A DNA stretch of 64,000 nt from the NCBI RefSeq assembly GCF_014851395.1, contig NW_024040596.1, forward strand, positions 5,482,777 through 5,546,776, written 5' to 3'. Of the stretch, positions 47,961-59,800 are shown piece by piece. Origin of the DNA: Micropterus salmoides. Taxonomy: Eukaryota; Chordata; Actinopteri; Centrarchiformes; Centrarchidae. The notes beneath the pieces were generated by a model. It made no database searches and was not told the origin of the DNA. It saw only the letters and a list, made by a program, of their open reading frames with translations. How positions within the stretch are numbered: the stretch's first letter is position 1; every line of letters begins with the position of its first letter. The translations under genes and the position numbers were made by a program.

Positions 47961-50161
47961 ACTATCCCTTCTGTGTAGATGTCGCAATTTTAACCCATTT
48001 ACGCCTGAATTTATTTACAAAGCTTTTTTTTCATTTTCTTTCAAGCTGATGTTAAATTAAGTGGAAATTGTTAATTTGTCTATAAAAAACATAGAAAAGA
48101 TATAAATTCAGGTATGATGCTCCCAGGTATCTATCGAATATGCACAAACAGGCATTGGGGGAATATATATGCTATTTCAGCTGCAGTCTGAAAGGAAGAG
48201 GTGTGATGCGAATTTGTGACAGTCTGCGTTAAGGGGTAAAAATTTGCACTGTCGCCACACATTAGGCTGTTATTGTACAACAAAAACTTATACAAAAGGT
48301 GTATTGTTGCTAAAGTAATGGTCCAAATAAAATCTTCTGTAGTTGCCTCAAGTGCTGGTGGTACATCACATTGCATGGTATGGCATCATGTGTGAGCCAT
48401 ATCTGCTTCCATTACAGCAGATAAACTCTGGATGCATCCCATTTTGCACTGCCATGGCTGAGTTTCAGGGAATACTTATTATGTTGTCAGTGGAATCCTT
48501 TTAGAGGAGAGTGTGGCCGGGTAGAGTTGTCCCATCTATGCTCAAATCAGCTTTCTTTACTTGCTAATGTGGACAGGCCCGTTTGAGTGGATACTTATTA
48601 TGCTGTCAGTGTTTTCTTCAGAGTACAGCTCCACTGGGTTTAGTTGTTCCACTTCTTTTTAGATGAGCCCCCACTCTTAAAAGCTAGGGTGCCAGTGTTT
48701 ACATAATTCTGGTCTTACTGTTGCTTCATTTGTGGCAGCATCAAGTGTAAAGGTTTAAAGTCTGGCATTAAAATAGTCCACTGTTGTGCAGCACTTACAT
48801 CAGTGCTTTGGATCACATGTATGAGTATGAGCACATATTGTACAATACTGGATGTCAGTGATTTAGGAGCATAGTTACCACAACTGCAATTAATCACATT
48901 TGTCTGTCACTCCAAGTGTCTTCTTCTAATCTTCTCTCTTTTGTTTCCACTCTCCATGAGTTTTCTCGAGGCCATACATTTTGACAAACTGAAAAGGAAA
49001 AGTCCATATTTATTATCTCCCGTCCACTCCCCATAATCAGCTCCAGACAGTGTGTTTTTGATAATAAGTAGATGAGATGGTGTTGCAAAGGGATGAAGAA
49101 AAGAGATTCATAACTCAGTTGTCTATTTCATCCACCTAATTAAAACTGTTTTCCCATAGAGCATGGTTTCTGTTTTCACTGATATTGTGTCGTTGGTGTT
49201 TTCACCGCCTGTCATTGGTGTCTTTGCTACTTCTTTGAGCTGCAAGATTTGTGTTACTACCACAATGCTGACAACTGTTTATTAAAAGTTGGGGAAGATG
49301 TGACTTGATAATTAAAGGCTTTCTTCGGGCATACTTACTCTCTGTTTAAAATAATTTTGTGCAATGTTCCACTGCTTTAAAATGATACCTACTTTCTCAA
49401 AATTAACAAACAAACAAAATATAATATATGTATTTTTAAATGCATTCAGTATATGGTGAATGAATTATAATTTATTGATAGTAGATGAAATATTTTAGTG
49501 TTGTTTTGATATATTGTGTGCAACTGTAAACTTTAGAGTTTACAGAGCTTTTCTGTGCAACCCTGAGCTTGTTTGCGGCCACTTAAACGGTTACAAAGTC
49601 GCATGATGGATATTCAACACAAAAAGAGGGAAGTCCAGTGTCACTTTGTCTTTACTTTCGTTCAGCATCACATAATGATCCGGAGCCAGCTATTGTGTAA
49701 CATAACTGTTTGTTGGAAGTAAGTTCACACTAAAGTTTCTCTTCTAAGTATGGAAGAATTTGACGAGTTTTGTGTTTGTGCTAAAACAATGTTTTTGTGA
49801 TTTTTCAGTGTCTTGACAACCTGACACTAATAACTATTTTGTGCTGTCGGAGGTGTTTCCCTCACCTGCCTAGAGAAGAAAATGAGTAGATGATGCAAAA
49901 ATAAGGGTAATCAAAAGCACTAGCAGCAGGTAAGACTTCAGTGTGTGCAAGGAGTACACTTCTGGTTTCCCAGCTATAAAACTGTTGCTTGGAAACAAAG
50001 AATCTACCGTTAAACACTTAAAGAAAGTTTAAGCTGTTTATGAGAAGCTATTGGTGAGAAATCCTGCACTTCCACAGGCATTTTGGTCAACAAATGTGCC
50101 ATCACCACTATAGTATGAGTTCAATTATAATATGTTTCAGCTTAATTTCTGATGATATCAG

Positions 50162-50166
<5 letters not shown>

Positions 50167-50213
<47 letters not shown>
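50167..50213. repeat. TA microsatellite
   Basis: About 22 uninterrupted TA units. Confidence 0.95.
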
Positions 50214-50216
<3 letters not shown>

Positions 50217-52079
50217 AACAAAACTAGCAAAACTACCAATTGCAAACATGTCTCACTTTTCTCAACTGGAAAATCTACTGTTGATATATGTCTCTCCTCC
50301 AAAGTATTAAACCAACTTCAGAATGTAACAAGTTGACACATGTTCTCAGCAGTGTGAAAAGTCTGGAAATCACCAAAGGTAAAAGAAGAAGGTGAGGCAG
50401 ACACATAAAGAAGCAAATAACAATGTTCACTCACAAGGAGTGTATTGAACTTGGGATGTGATTGTGATCTGTGATGAAAAAGGATAGTTTGTATTATTCC
50501 ACATGAGAGATTTCTGTATTTTCGCATTTGTCAGTGCTCGTCCCACTGGTTTGAAGTAGGAGGAGCTCAGTTGGAAAAGGTTAATGTACCTCTACAGGCA
50601 ACAATCACAATTTAACAATATTCAATTATTAGGGCATTCAGGGAATTGGTTGCTCATGTTGCATTCATGCAATGTAGGCTGAATATGAAGAACAAGAAAA
50701 CCTATATTATTCTTATTTCTTTACATATTATACAACAATGGTTACTGTCTAGGCCCATTGCCTTGTAGTGACATTATTATTTAAATGCTTAAATTAGCTT
50801 ATAGTGTTGTGTTGTAGTATTGTATGTATTTGTAGTGGTTCATTATTTATTCATTATCGGAAAAAAAACAGTGCATAGCTTCCTATACTTAGCTGAACTG
50901 ATTATTTCAGTGTTAAACAAAGTTAACTTTTTAACTTTTGTTTAGAAGCAGGGCCACAACTCAACCACACCTTTTATCACCTGTACCTGCACAACCCATC
51001 CTGTCTTGTATGTCTCAATTTTCTTGAGCCACCGTCCATTTCCCTCCCTCCCACATCCATTCACTCTCTCTCCCCTCCTTTCTTCCCTTTTCTTTCAATC
51101 CTGTGCACAACTCTCCCATGTCTCCTTTTCCAGGTACTGGGGTCACTATTTGGCTTGGGTGACTACACTCCCATCAATATATCCATCCCAGACCCGCCTA
51201 AACCGACAGCTGCCTCTCACACGTTCATCCCCTTCCTCACATCCATCCTTAACATCCAGTCCTTCCTCATTTCATTAAAACTTTAAAATCCCTTTGTTGT
51301 GAGGTGGTCCTTGCTTGCGAATTTTAGATTGTATTTTGTTGTAACTGTCAGCAGCGGAGGCTTTGCAGCCATGTTGCCAGCGGTGTGCCAACACTTCTGT
51401 AGTTCTTTCCACCAAGTCGAGACATTGTAGCAGTCAGACATTCCTCTTCCTGACTTGGCTGCTTGTAATTATGGTCTGATTGATATGACATGATCACTGC
51501 TTTTTGTTGCCGGAGATATATCACAGTCAAACCTGTTCATACCACAGTCCTGATTAGAATAAAACTTTTGACTGGTAAAGATTGAATAAATAATAGCTAA
51601 GGATGTGGGGTTTTTTTCTGAACTTTAAATTTAATTGTCGATTATTTAGTCATTGATATTCATTGTTAAGGAAACAATACCAAAGAATTGAAACCAAGGC
51701 TTCAGTGGCTTTAAAAAAACAATGTTTTAATTTTTGGGGAAATATCCTTTTACAATGTTTTGTAGTATGGTACAATCTTAAACTCATTACACAAAATATC
51801 TTGGGATTGTATTATTCTCTTAAAACAGAAGATGAATAAAATGTAAAAAGCCTACTGTATAGTATCATAGACACTGCACATTGTGTCCCCATGGGATTCA
51901 GGACATTTTAATTACAGAGAAAAAGTGAGAGACAAAATAGGTAGGATAAATTCAATTTAAAGTTGTAATGAGCAACAGCAGCACAGCATACCAAATGAAT
52001 ATGTGTGAGTATGAATTTAACAAATACAGTAGCAGTAGTAGTAGTGATGTAGTGTGGGCTGTTGTCTCCTTAAAACAAG

Positions 52080-53075
52080 CAACAACTGCGGACCCCGTCC
52101 CCTGCGGAAATACAGGAGGTTGTCCAACACGTGATTAATTCAGTATGGCGGAGCTGTGGGCTGAATGATTTTTACAGTGCCGAGGGGTCCTAAAACCCTG
52201 CTGTGTGGATAGTCTACGTCTGAAGACAGGGAGACAACCAGCCACTTGCACCCAGGGGTGCCCAATTCAGGTAGTGTTTCTATTCTGCCTTTGTTAAACA
52301 CACTTAGCCCACACAGTCCTCTCTTTGGCTTGGATGTGTAGAGACAGCCGTGACTCAAAAATAGGTTTATGTTGTTGCAGGTTTCCCTACGCTTTTCCTC
52401 CTCGGACTCAAACTGAGTTGCCGTATCTGTGTGCTAGACTTGACTTTTCCTGCGAGTTTGTATCATATTTAATAGTCAGCAGAAGGACAGCGTTAAGTGT
52501 TGCGCTATGTAGACATTTTGTTCTGTATTTAAAAACTGTCGAATAGCCTACGTGTTGTGCAACATTGTTACTCCGCCGCCGCAGCCGCTCGATTTAAATC
52601 TCACTGTTGGCTGTATTGTTTCAAACTTGTCATGTCGGGAAAGTTAATACTCTTTTCAAACGTTTTGCTTTTATTATTATACGCCATACTTTAGCACACG
52701 CTTCTCCTTGAAAGCGTGAGGTTAGTGGAAAGAGTTCCCAGATGTAGTGGGAACTTTTGTCGCCCAGTTACAGTTGTTTGTTTACCCGCACAGCACGTCA
52801 CAACTATAGTGAGGTAACACGTTGTCTTCTAACTTGGTTTGCTGGAAAACTATCCTCTCCACACATTTCTTGAAGCAACACAGCCAGTACTTGCGTTCAC
52901 GTGTAAACCTTTTGGTGTGTGTGTGTGTGTGTGAGAGAGAGAGGGAGAGCAGAAAGCAGTATTTACATGATGGAGGCTTGTGCTGAGGTTGAACCGCCGC
53001 TGCCGCAGCTTTGGGTGTAAACTTGTGTCTTCATGAAGTGTAAACACAAGAAGAGAGCAGCGGTAGGACGACGCT
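52080..53075 (+). promoter_or_regulatory. Promoter-like, GC-richer stretch (candidate)
   Basis: This kilobase has more CpG than its flanks (for example CCGCCGCCGCAGCCGCTCG at 52574-52592) and several short start codons in good context. An AGCAGCG|GTAGGACG donor-like site lies at about 53062. It could be the first exon and promoter of a gene whose coding exons lie beyond the window. No protein was identified, and the strand is a guess. Confidence 0.25.
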
Positions 53076-55599
53076 CAAGTTCTGTTCTGGCTCATAGCTT
53101 TAGAATCGGCACTTTTTTTTTTTAGTTTATGAAAGCAAACAAATGCGATTTCACTGCATCTTGTCCACCCCCCCCAGACAAAAATAGACCAGGTCTAGCA
53201 CAAAAAACTTTACAATGACACATGTCAAATCTGGACTTGATTAACAAGCAGACTCCAGTAACAGTTTAAAAGATAATATTTCAGATTTGTGAAATCTTTA
53301 TTGTTTTATGTAAATAAAAAACATGATTTTGCTGCTGTTTACTCATATAAACCACTTTGGATGTTTTTGTGTGTTTTCACGCACAGAATAAAGTGTTCCC
53401 AGTCTCAAACTGTTAGATTCTCTGTGTTAACATAGGCCTAGTCACTGTATCTACGCTTGAGATGTTTAGATAATGTGGGTTTTGATCTAGACCTGGTCTG
53501 TTGAAGGCGATCATTTGGTTTTGTTTTCATAAATTAAGGTTTCACAATCTGAAAGTAGGTTTTTAACAGCTTTAACTATGTCTAACACCCTTTCACAACA
53601 GTAAGTGGTGCAAAAGATGGTGGCTCAGTATTTTCATTCAAGTTTCCCTTAACTGCCAAATTGGAAACTGTGAACTTGGAAGCTAACTACACTGTCGTAG
53701 CGGCAGGGATGTGTCTTCACTCTGCTAAGACTGCTTGAAGCCTTTACCAGCGGAAACTATTCCCTCAGCATTACAAGCTCTGGAGGACCGCTGGTGCAGG
53801 CTCGTAAACCCCAGGCCCCACAGGACCAAGGTCACTGCAATCCTCTGAAAAACTGTCTCAGAGTGCTCCTCTTTAAGGATGAGTCTGCTGAGAGCAGTGC
53901 CCTCATTGGAGCAGAAACAAAGCAGGATCTTCTTTGCCAACATTTTGTCTGACATTTATTTTATTTTCGGCTGAGCTTCTCTTTTCTCAATTGGCAGTCC
54001 TTTTCTTGCCGAAGATCAATTCTAGTCGCTGATGTTATACAGAGTTACAGTGAATGAGAAGGGAGGGATTCAGAGTCCATACATGGAGAAATGTATTTGT
54101 CTCTCTGGTCACATTTAGTTGTCTGGTGATGACATAGACGGCATGCCATCATGTTAGGATAGCTCCGTTGCAGTTACATTGGGGTTTGGTATTAGAAAAA
54201 CAGGTTTATCTCAAACATCAGTAGCACATGTCAGATTTTTTGTATCAAATATTAGGTGGAAGCATTTATTTGGAGACTCGCTGGTCTCACCAGGCTCTTA
54301 TAACCGTTCACATGAAGAAATCCATTAGGACTAAGATGGCCCTTTCTCTTCCAATTGTTCAATAGGTCTTAATGCGAAGCAGCCCCAAGAAACGTTCCCA
54401 AGCAGTAAACATGATATTTATGGAATCTTCAATGGGTCTTGCGGCTGCATCGTATTGTGGTCTTTATCTGATTTGTCTCTGTGTGATTGTTATATATTTA
54501 ATATGTGCAACACGGACTCTTGAAAGAATCTCTTCCACTTTGATTTTCAAAGACCTGAAAGTAACACCTTGCATTTCAATGACATATTTTATACAGCTGG
54601 AACATTCTTACTAACACAAACTACACACACGTTGGTTGTGCAAAAAATACACTGTTAAATAACAAAATGGATTTGGGGATCAAAGGTACATAGAGGGGTT
54701 TTTGTGTTAATGCATTTCAGAGTTTCTTCTTCTAAACCTCTTTGTGACTCAAACACCTGAAGTAAATTGAAGACTTCTTCACATTTTAACTTAAGTGTCT
54801 ACTAATCGTATCCTGTGATTTTGATGCACAATTGTGGTAGACGACAGTAGATGGCTGCCTGCAATGTCTAATTCCAGTTTCACATAGCCTGCATAGCTTT
54901 TTATACAAAGATTTTGGGGGCCCAGGAAATAGTATTTTCAGTTGAATTTGTGAAAAGCCAAGTCTGTGTTTTCTAACTTCATGACCTCACCTGCCACATG
55001 CTTTCTCTTTGTCCAAGACCATTTCTGTTTGATCTGTTTGTTAGATTTTAGGACCATACTATTATGGCTGTGAGATTTCAACAGAATCAAATATCACACT
55101 ATGTTGTAGTATTAACTCCGTAAGAAAAATGTAGTGATATTTTGAAGCTGATTTGTTATTTCATGAGATATGTAAAAATCACTGATTATGTAGCATTTGA
55201 TCTAAAAATACCAGCATCAACATAATTTTGATAGTACACTGATTTGTAATCACAGTGAATGTCATGAGAACAGGGTAATGCTTTACAGCACCACAGGACT
55301 TCAGCGAAGCTAGCTTTGTATTCTCACTATGGATATCAAGACAGACGCCAAGCAGGCATTCTTTCTGTGTACACAGTCTGACTAGTAAGTAATATTGCTC
55401 TGTCTTGTGTTGTCACACTTTCTTGATGTTTGCTGTGATAGCAAAGTTGTCGACTTGCTAGTTTTTGATGATAACAAATGCATGTACAGCTGTCTGTATT
55501 TATGGCGGCGGTGAATTACACTTTGAAATGGTAGGTACCGCCAAATCTCACAAAAATCTTACATAATGTTGCTTTAACGTGTTGCTTATGTGGCAAAGT
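53076..55599. other. Non-coding stretch, no gene seen
   Basis: No exon with supporting splice sites and no clear repeat. Confidence 0.5.
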
Positions 55600-55601
55600 T
55601 A

Positions 55602-56845
55602 CAGTACCTCTCAAAGGTGAGTACACCCCTTACGTTTTTGTTAATATTTGACTAGCCTATATCTTTACGTGTGAAGAAATGAAACTTTGCTACAATGTAA
55701 AGTAGTGAGTGTACAGCTTGTATAACAGTGTAAATTTGCTGTCCCCTCAAAATAACACATTACATAGCCATTAATGTCTAAACCGCTGGAAACAAAAGTG
55801 AGGACACCCCTTAGTGAAAATGTCCAAATTGGGCCCAATTAGCCATTTTCCCTCCCTGGTGTCATGTGACTCGTTAGCGTTACAAGGTCTCAGTTGTGAA
55901 TGGGGAGCAGGTGTGTTAAATTTGGGGGGTCAGGTCATCCTGCCAGGGCTCAGACCGTACGCCGCACACAGCATCAAATTGGTCTGCAAGGCTGTCTTCC
56001 CAGAAGGAAGCCTCTTCTAAAGATGATGCACAAGAAAGCCCGCAAACAGTTTGCGGAAGACAAGCAGACTAAGGACACTGATTACAGGAACCATGTCCTG
56101 TGGTCTGATGAGACCAAGATGAACTTATTTAGTTCAGATGGTATCAAGCGTGTGTGGCGGCAACCAGGTGAGGAATACAAAGACAAGTGTGTCTTGCCTA
56201 CCATCATGAGTTCTGCCGGCACTGGGGAGCTGCAGTTCATTGAGGGAACCATGAATGCCAACATGTACTTTGACATACTGAAACAGAGCATGATCCCCTC
56301 CCTTCGGAGACTGGGCTTCAGGGCAGTATTCCAACGTGATAACGACCCCAAACACACCTCCAAGACGACCACTGCCTTGCTAAAGAAGCTGAGGGTAAAG
56401 GTGATGGACTGGCCGAGCATGTCTCCAGACCTAAACCCTACTGACCATCTGTGGGGCTCCTCAAGGTGGAGGAGCGCAAGGTCTCTAACATCCACCAGCT
56501 CTGTGATGGAGGAGTGGAAGAGGACTCCAGTGGCAACCTGTGAAGCTCTGCTGAACTCCATGCGGGTTAAGAGGGTTAAGGTAGTGCTGGAAAATAATGG
56601 TGGACACACAAAATATTGACACTTTGGGCCCAATTTAGACCATTTCCACTTAGGGGTGGACTCACTCTTGTTTCCAGCGGTTTAGACATTAATGGCTGTG
56701 TGATGTGTTATTTTGAGGGAACAGCAAATTTACAAGCTGTACACTCACTCTATTACAAAGTGTCATTTCTCAGGTGTTGTCACATGAAAAGATAATCAAA
56801 TATTTACACAAATATGAAGGTTGTACTAACTTTTGTGAGAAATTG
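55602..56845 (+). mobile_element. Tc1-like DNA transposon, decayed, flanked by TA
   Basis: A TA sits on each side (55600-55601 and 56846-56847), the target site of Tc1/mariner elements. The ends form long imperfect inverted repeats of about 230 bp (55602-55836 and 56620-56845). They share blocks such as GCCATTAATGTCTAAACCGC and CTGGAAACAA. The internal part holds a broken transposase. The length, about 1.24 kb, is short for the family because the 5' part of the gene is missing. Confidence 0.85.
55960..56619 (+). pseudogene. Tc1-like transposase, truncated
   Basis: The C-terminal catalytic part is visible: WSDETKMNLFSSDG (first Asp), QRDNDPKHTSK (second Asp), SPDLNPTDHLW (third position, Asp where most Tc1 elements have Glu) and VLENNGGHTKY at the end. 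The N-terminal paired DNA-binding domain is missing. After HLWG the frame shifts and returns about 25 codons later, since the alternative frame reads LLKVEERKVSNIHQLCD. It is not expected to encode an active enzyme. Confidence 0.8.
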
Positions 56846-56847
56846 TA

Positions 56848-59800
56848 AATCAGTGCTGTTATCATCACCTTTTACCACTTCATTCTGTCTTGATTTACTT
56901 TTTACCTCCATCCACCATCTTTCCTTGTTTGTTTTTTTTCTTCAATTTTGTAATCAAACGGATGGTTTCTGAATTGAATCTATTCGACTTTTAGGCTCAT
57001 TGGCCAACTTGCTCATCACTACCGTACCAACATTTTGCAGAACTTCATTTATTTTCTGTACTTGCCCCCAAGTTGCCTCTTGTAATCTCATTAATAAGCT
57101 CATTTAGCTCAGTTCCATTGTGCTTTGTCAGGGCCAAGGCCTGACTTTCTGACATCCTCCCATCACTTAGCACAAGCTGACACTGAGAAAGCTTTCTTGT
57201 TTGTGGATATTTTGAGTATGTTGTCACGCTATTAATGTCATTGTTCTGCTCTGGGACAAATAAGGGGACAGGATCCTGTAACGCAAAGACACATTCTCCC
57301 AGCAGGAATTTGTAAGCTGCTTTGCAGGGTCATCCAGTGAACCCACAATGATTCAGCATCTCATTGTATCTTTGTTCTTAGTCCCTGTTCATTTGTTTAC
57401 CTACCTCTTCATTACACACAGTGTTTGAGATACCTCTATACGGTTTGAATACAACCTGGGGGAATCCGTCGTTGCATCACAGTTTTTTAGCAAAAAATCT
57501 TTTCACTGCCAGCTCTTGAAACCAGTGCAATATGTTGACATGGACCATTGCCAGTTTGAATGTTATTTTTGGATCAAGTAAAGATGAAACATCAAGGTCA
57601 GCGAAATCAATCATTACACAGTTACTTCGCCTTTTCTCTTTAGGCTTACTGTTGTGAAACTTATAGAAAGGAAGTTGGATATTGGCCAGGGGGCCAAGAA
57701 GCAGTAGAAATAGACAAGAGGAACATTCAAAGCAGTAAAATGGACACAGAGTTTTTAATGGGCAGCTATACAGAAGCTCTCAGGCTCAACTGATGTGATT
57801 TGAGGCTTGATGAATCCTTGTGTTGATCCTTGTGGTCACCCGATGAGTTCATGGGTGCAAAACATTCTCCCAGATTCAGGCCCTTCTACCCAGTTGTGCC
57901 TCACGACTCCATTAATAAACCCATTTTAGCTCCTTTATGCTTTGCCGGGACCTTGTCCTGACTTTGAACCCACCCTAACTCCCCGAACTCAGTTAGCAAT
58001 TGTTGGGGTTGGCAGTTGGGAAAGGCATCCTTGTTTGTGGACATGTTGTAGATGTCATGCTAATGGTTACTAATTGAGTCTATTAATGGCTCTGTAGTGT
58101 TGGGTACAAGGTTGGTGACAGGACCCTGTGTTGCACAGGCACACTCAAACCAGCAGGACTGTGCAAACTGTCCTGCTACCCTACCCCCTTCTTACTGTGT
58201 TATCTCACCCAATCAGATGTAACTGACAATTTTTAACAGTTGTATTCTTTGGGCAACTTTAGAAAATGGCTGACAAAGAAAATCAACAGAGCACAGAGCA
58301 GACAGACATATTTTCAAATAAAATGTACAAATATAGCCGCATCCCCACGACAGTCATTCTGTGGGAAACAGCCCTGTTAAACTGCAGTTAATTTTCAGTT
58401 GGATTTATCTCTGTCCAGTAGCCTAACCTGGAGCACTTTTTATTTTGAGATGTGTTTCAGAGTGAGAAGGTTTTGCAGTGCAGTTTTGGAGAAAATGTAA
58501 AGGTTATGCAATAGATGTTTTGTTATGAACATTCAATTAAATGGACCATTGGAAGAATAGCTTATGCTTATGCTAATGAGGATCGAAAGAGAGACAGAAA
58601 GAAAAGACACTTTACGTAAAAAAATGTTTGTGTATGCTGTCAGTTATAGTTGGAAAAAAAAATTGGCCAAAATCGCTATCGGCAGGTCAGTCTTCTATCT
58701 CTTTCAATCTCTCAGTGGTTACAGAGAAGCTTGAAATACAGCCGAACAATGTGAAAAAAATCATACTGCGATTATTTTTACTGAAAAGAATCTGAAAATG
58801 ATGACGATGTGATTTAGGCCGGGATCTTTACCAAACAAGCATGTTCCCTTACATCTGGAGAGTATGATTTGTATTTATGATGGTATGTTGTGACACATTT
58901 GTTCTTTTTTATGAGAAAAATTGCAGTGTCTGTGATTTGGATATTGCACAATTTTCAGTTAATATTTCGATTTATTGTTCAGCCCTAGCTTTAAAATTAA
59001 ATTGATAGATGAAATAGCCATTTATACATCTCTCAGAAATAAATTGCCAGCAGGAGTTGACACTAGAGTTGCTGTTGTCACTAATCCATCTGGTCATCGG
59101 GCCATAATGCATCACATTTTGATTCCCCCTTCTGTTTAATGAATTTTGTTGCTTTTCAATTCCCACCACTGCCTGTCCACAAAACTGGATCCAAAGCCAC
59201 AAAGCAAAGGTTGCCTACAAACATCTCATTCTAAAGAAGCTTATACACAGCAAAAATCAAGCCTATTTTCATCTTCCGGTTAGTCGTTGAGTCTAGATGG
59301 GAGGAACCAAGTGGTCTCGGTCAAAGTTTGAAATTTTTGACCTCTGTGTTTCTCTTGAGCAGTTTAGTGTAAAATCATAGTGTTCCTTCGGGTTTGGCGT
59401 CAGAGCTCCTTCCGTAATAAATTAGTTTAGTCGTTGGTCTGATCATGTGAAAGCAGCTGCACACATTGACCTACACTGTGGTCATAGAAAACTCTGTTAC
59501 ATCCAAAAATGAGTGCTGTTTACTAAAGGATGAGCTGGATGATAAATAACATAGATGAGCGATGCAAATATAAAGATAGAACAATACATGGGTGAGTGAG
59601 AGTGACATGAAAGAATGTGCGTAATAAAGGGAGGGAAGTTGAGTGGGCTCTTGTCATTCGCAGGGCTTGGCACTATGCATGGAAAGATGCTACTTCCTGC
59701 TTTTCATTTGACTTGACCTTTTGTTGCCAGGGTAACAACACATGGGTGTTTGATTGTCCGTTAACATAAAGACTTGAGTGTGTAATACCATGGTTCCTTT

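Larger units (their letters stand above)
46005..52079. other. Non-coding stretch, no gene seen
   Basis: AT-rich. It contains the repeat at 47838-47960, a short direct duplication at about 48465-48660 and a TA microsatellite at 50167-50213. No exon with support. Confidence 0.5.

Noticed and set aside
52144..52167. ATGGCGGAGCTG start in good context
   Set aside because: The frame ends after seven codons; no conserved protein follows in any frame.
56082..56633. 183-residue open frame on the - strand
   Set aside because: It is antisense to the Tc1-like transposase remnant.
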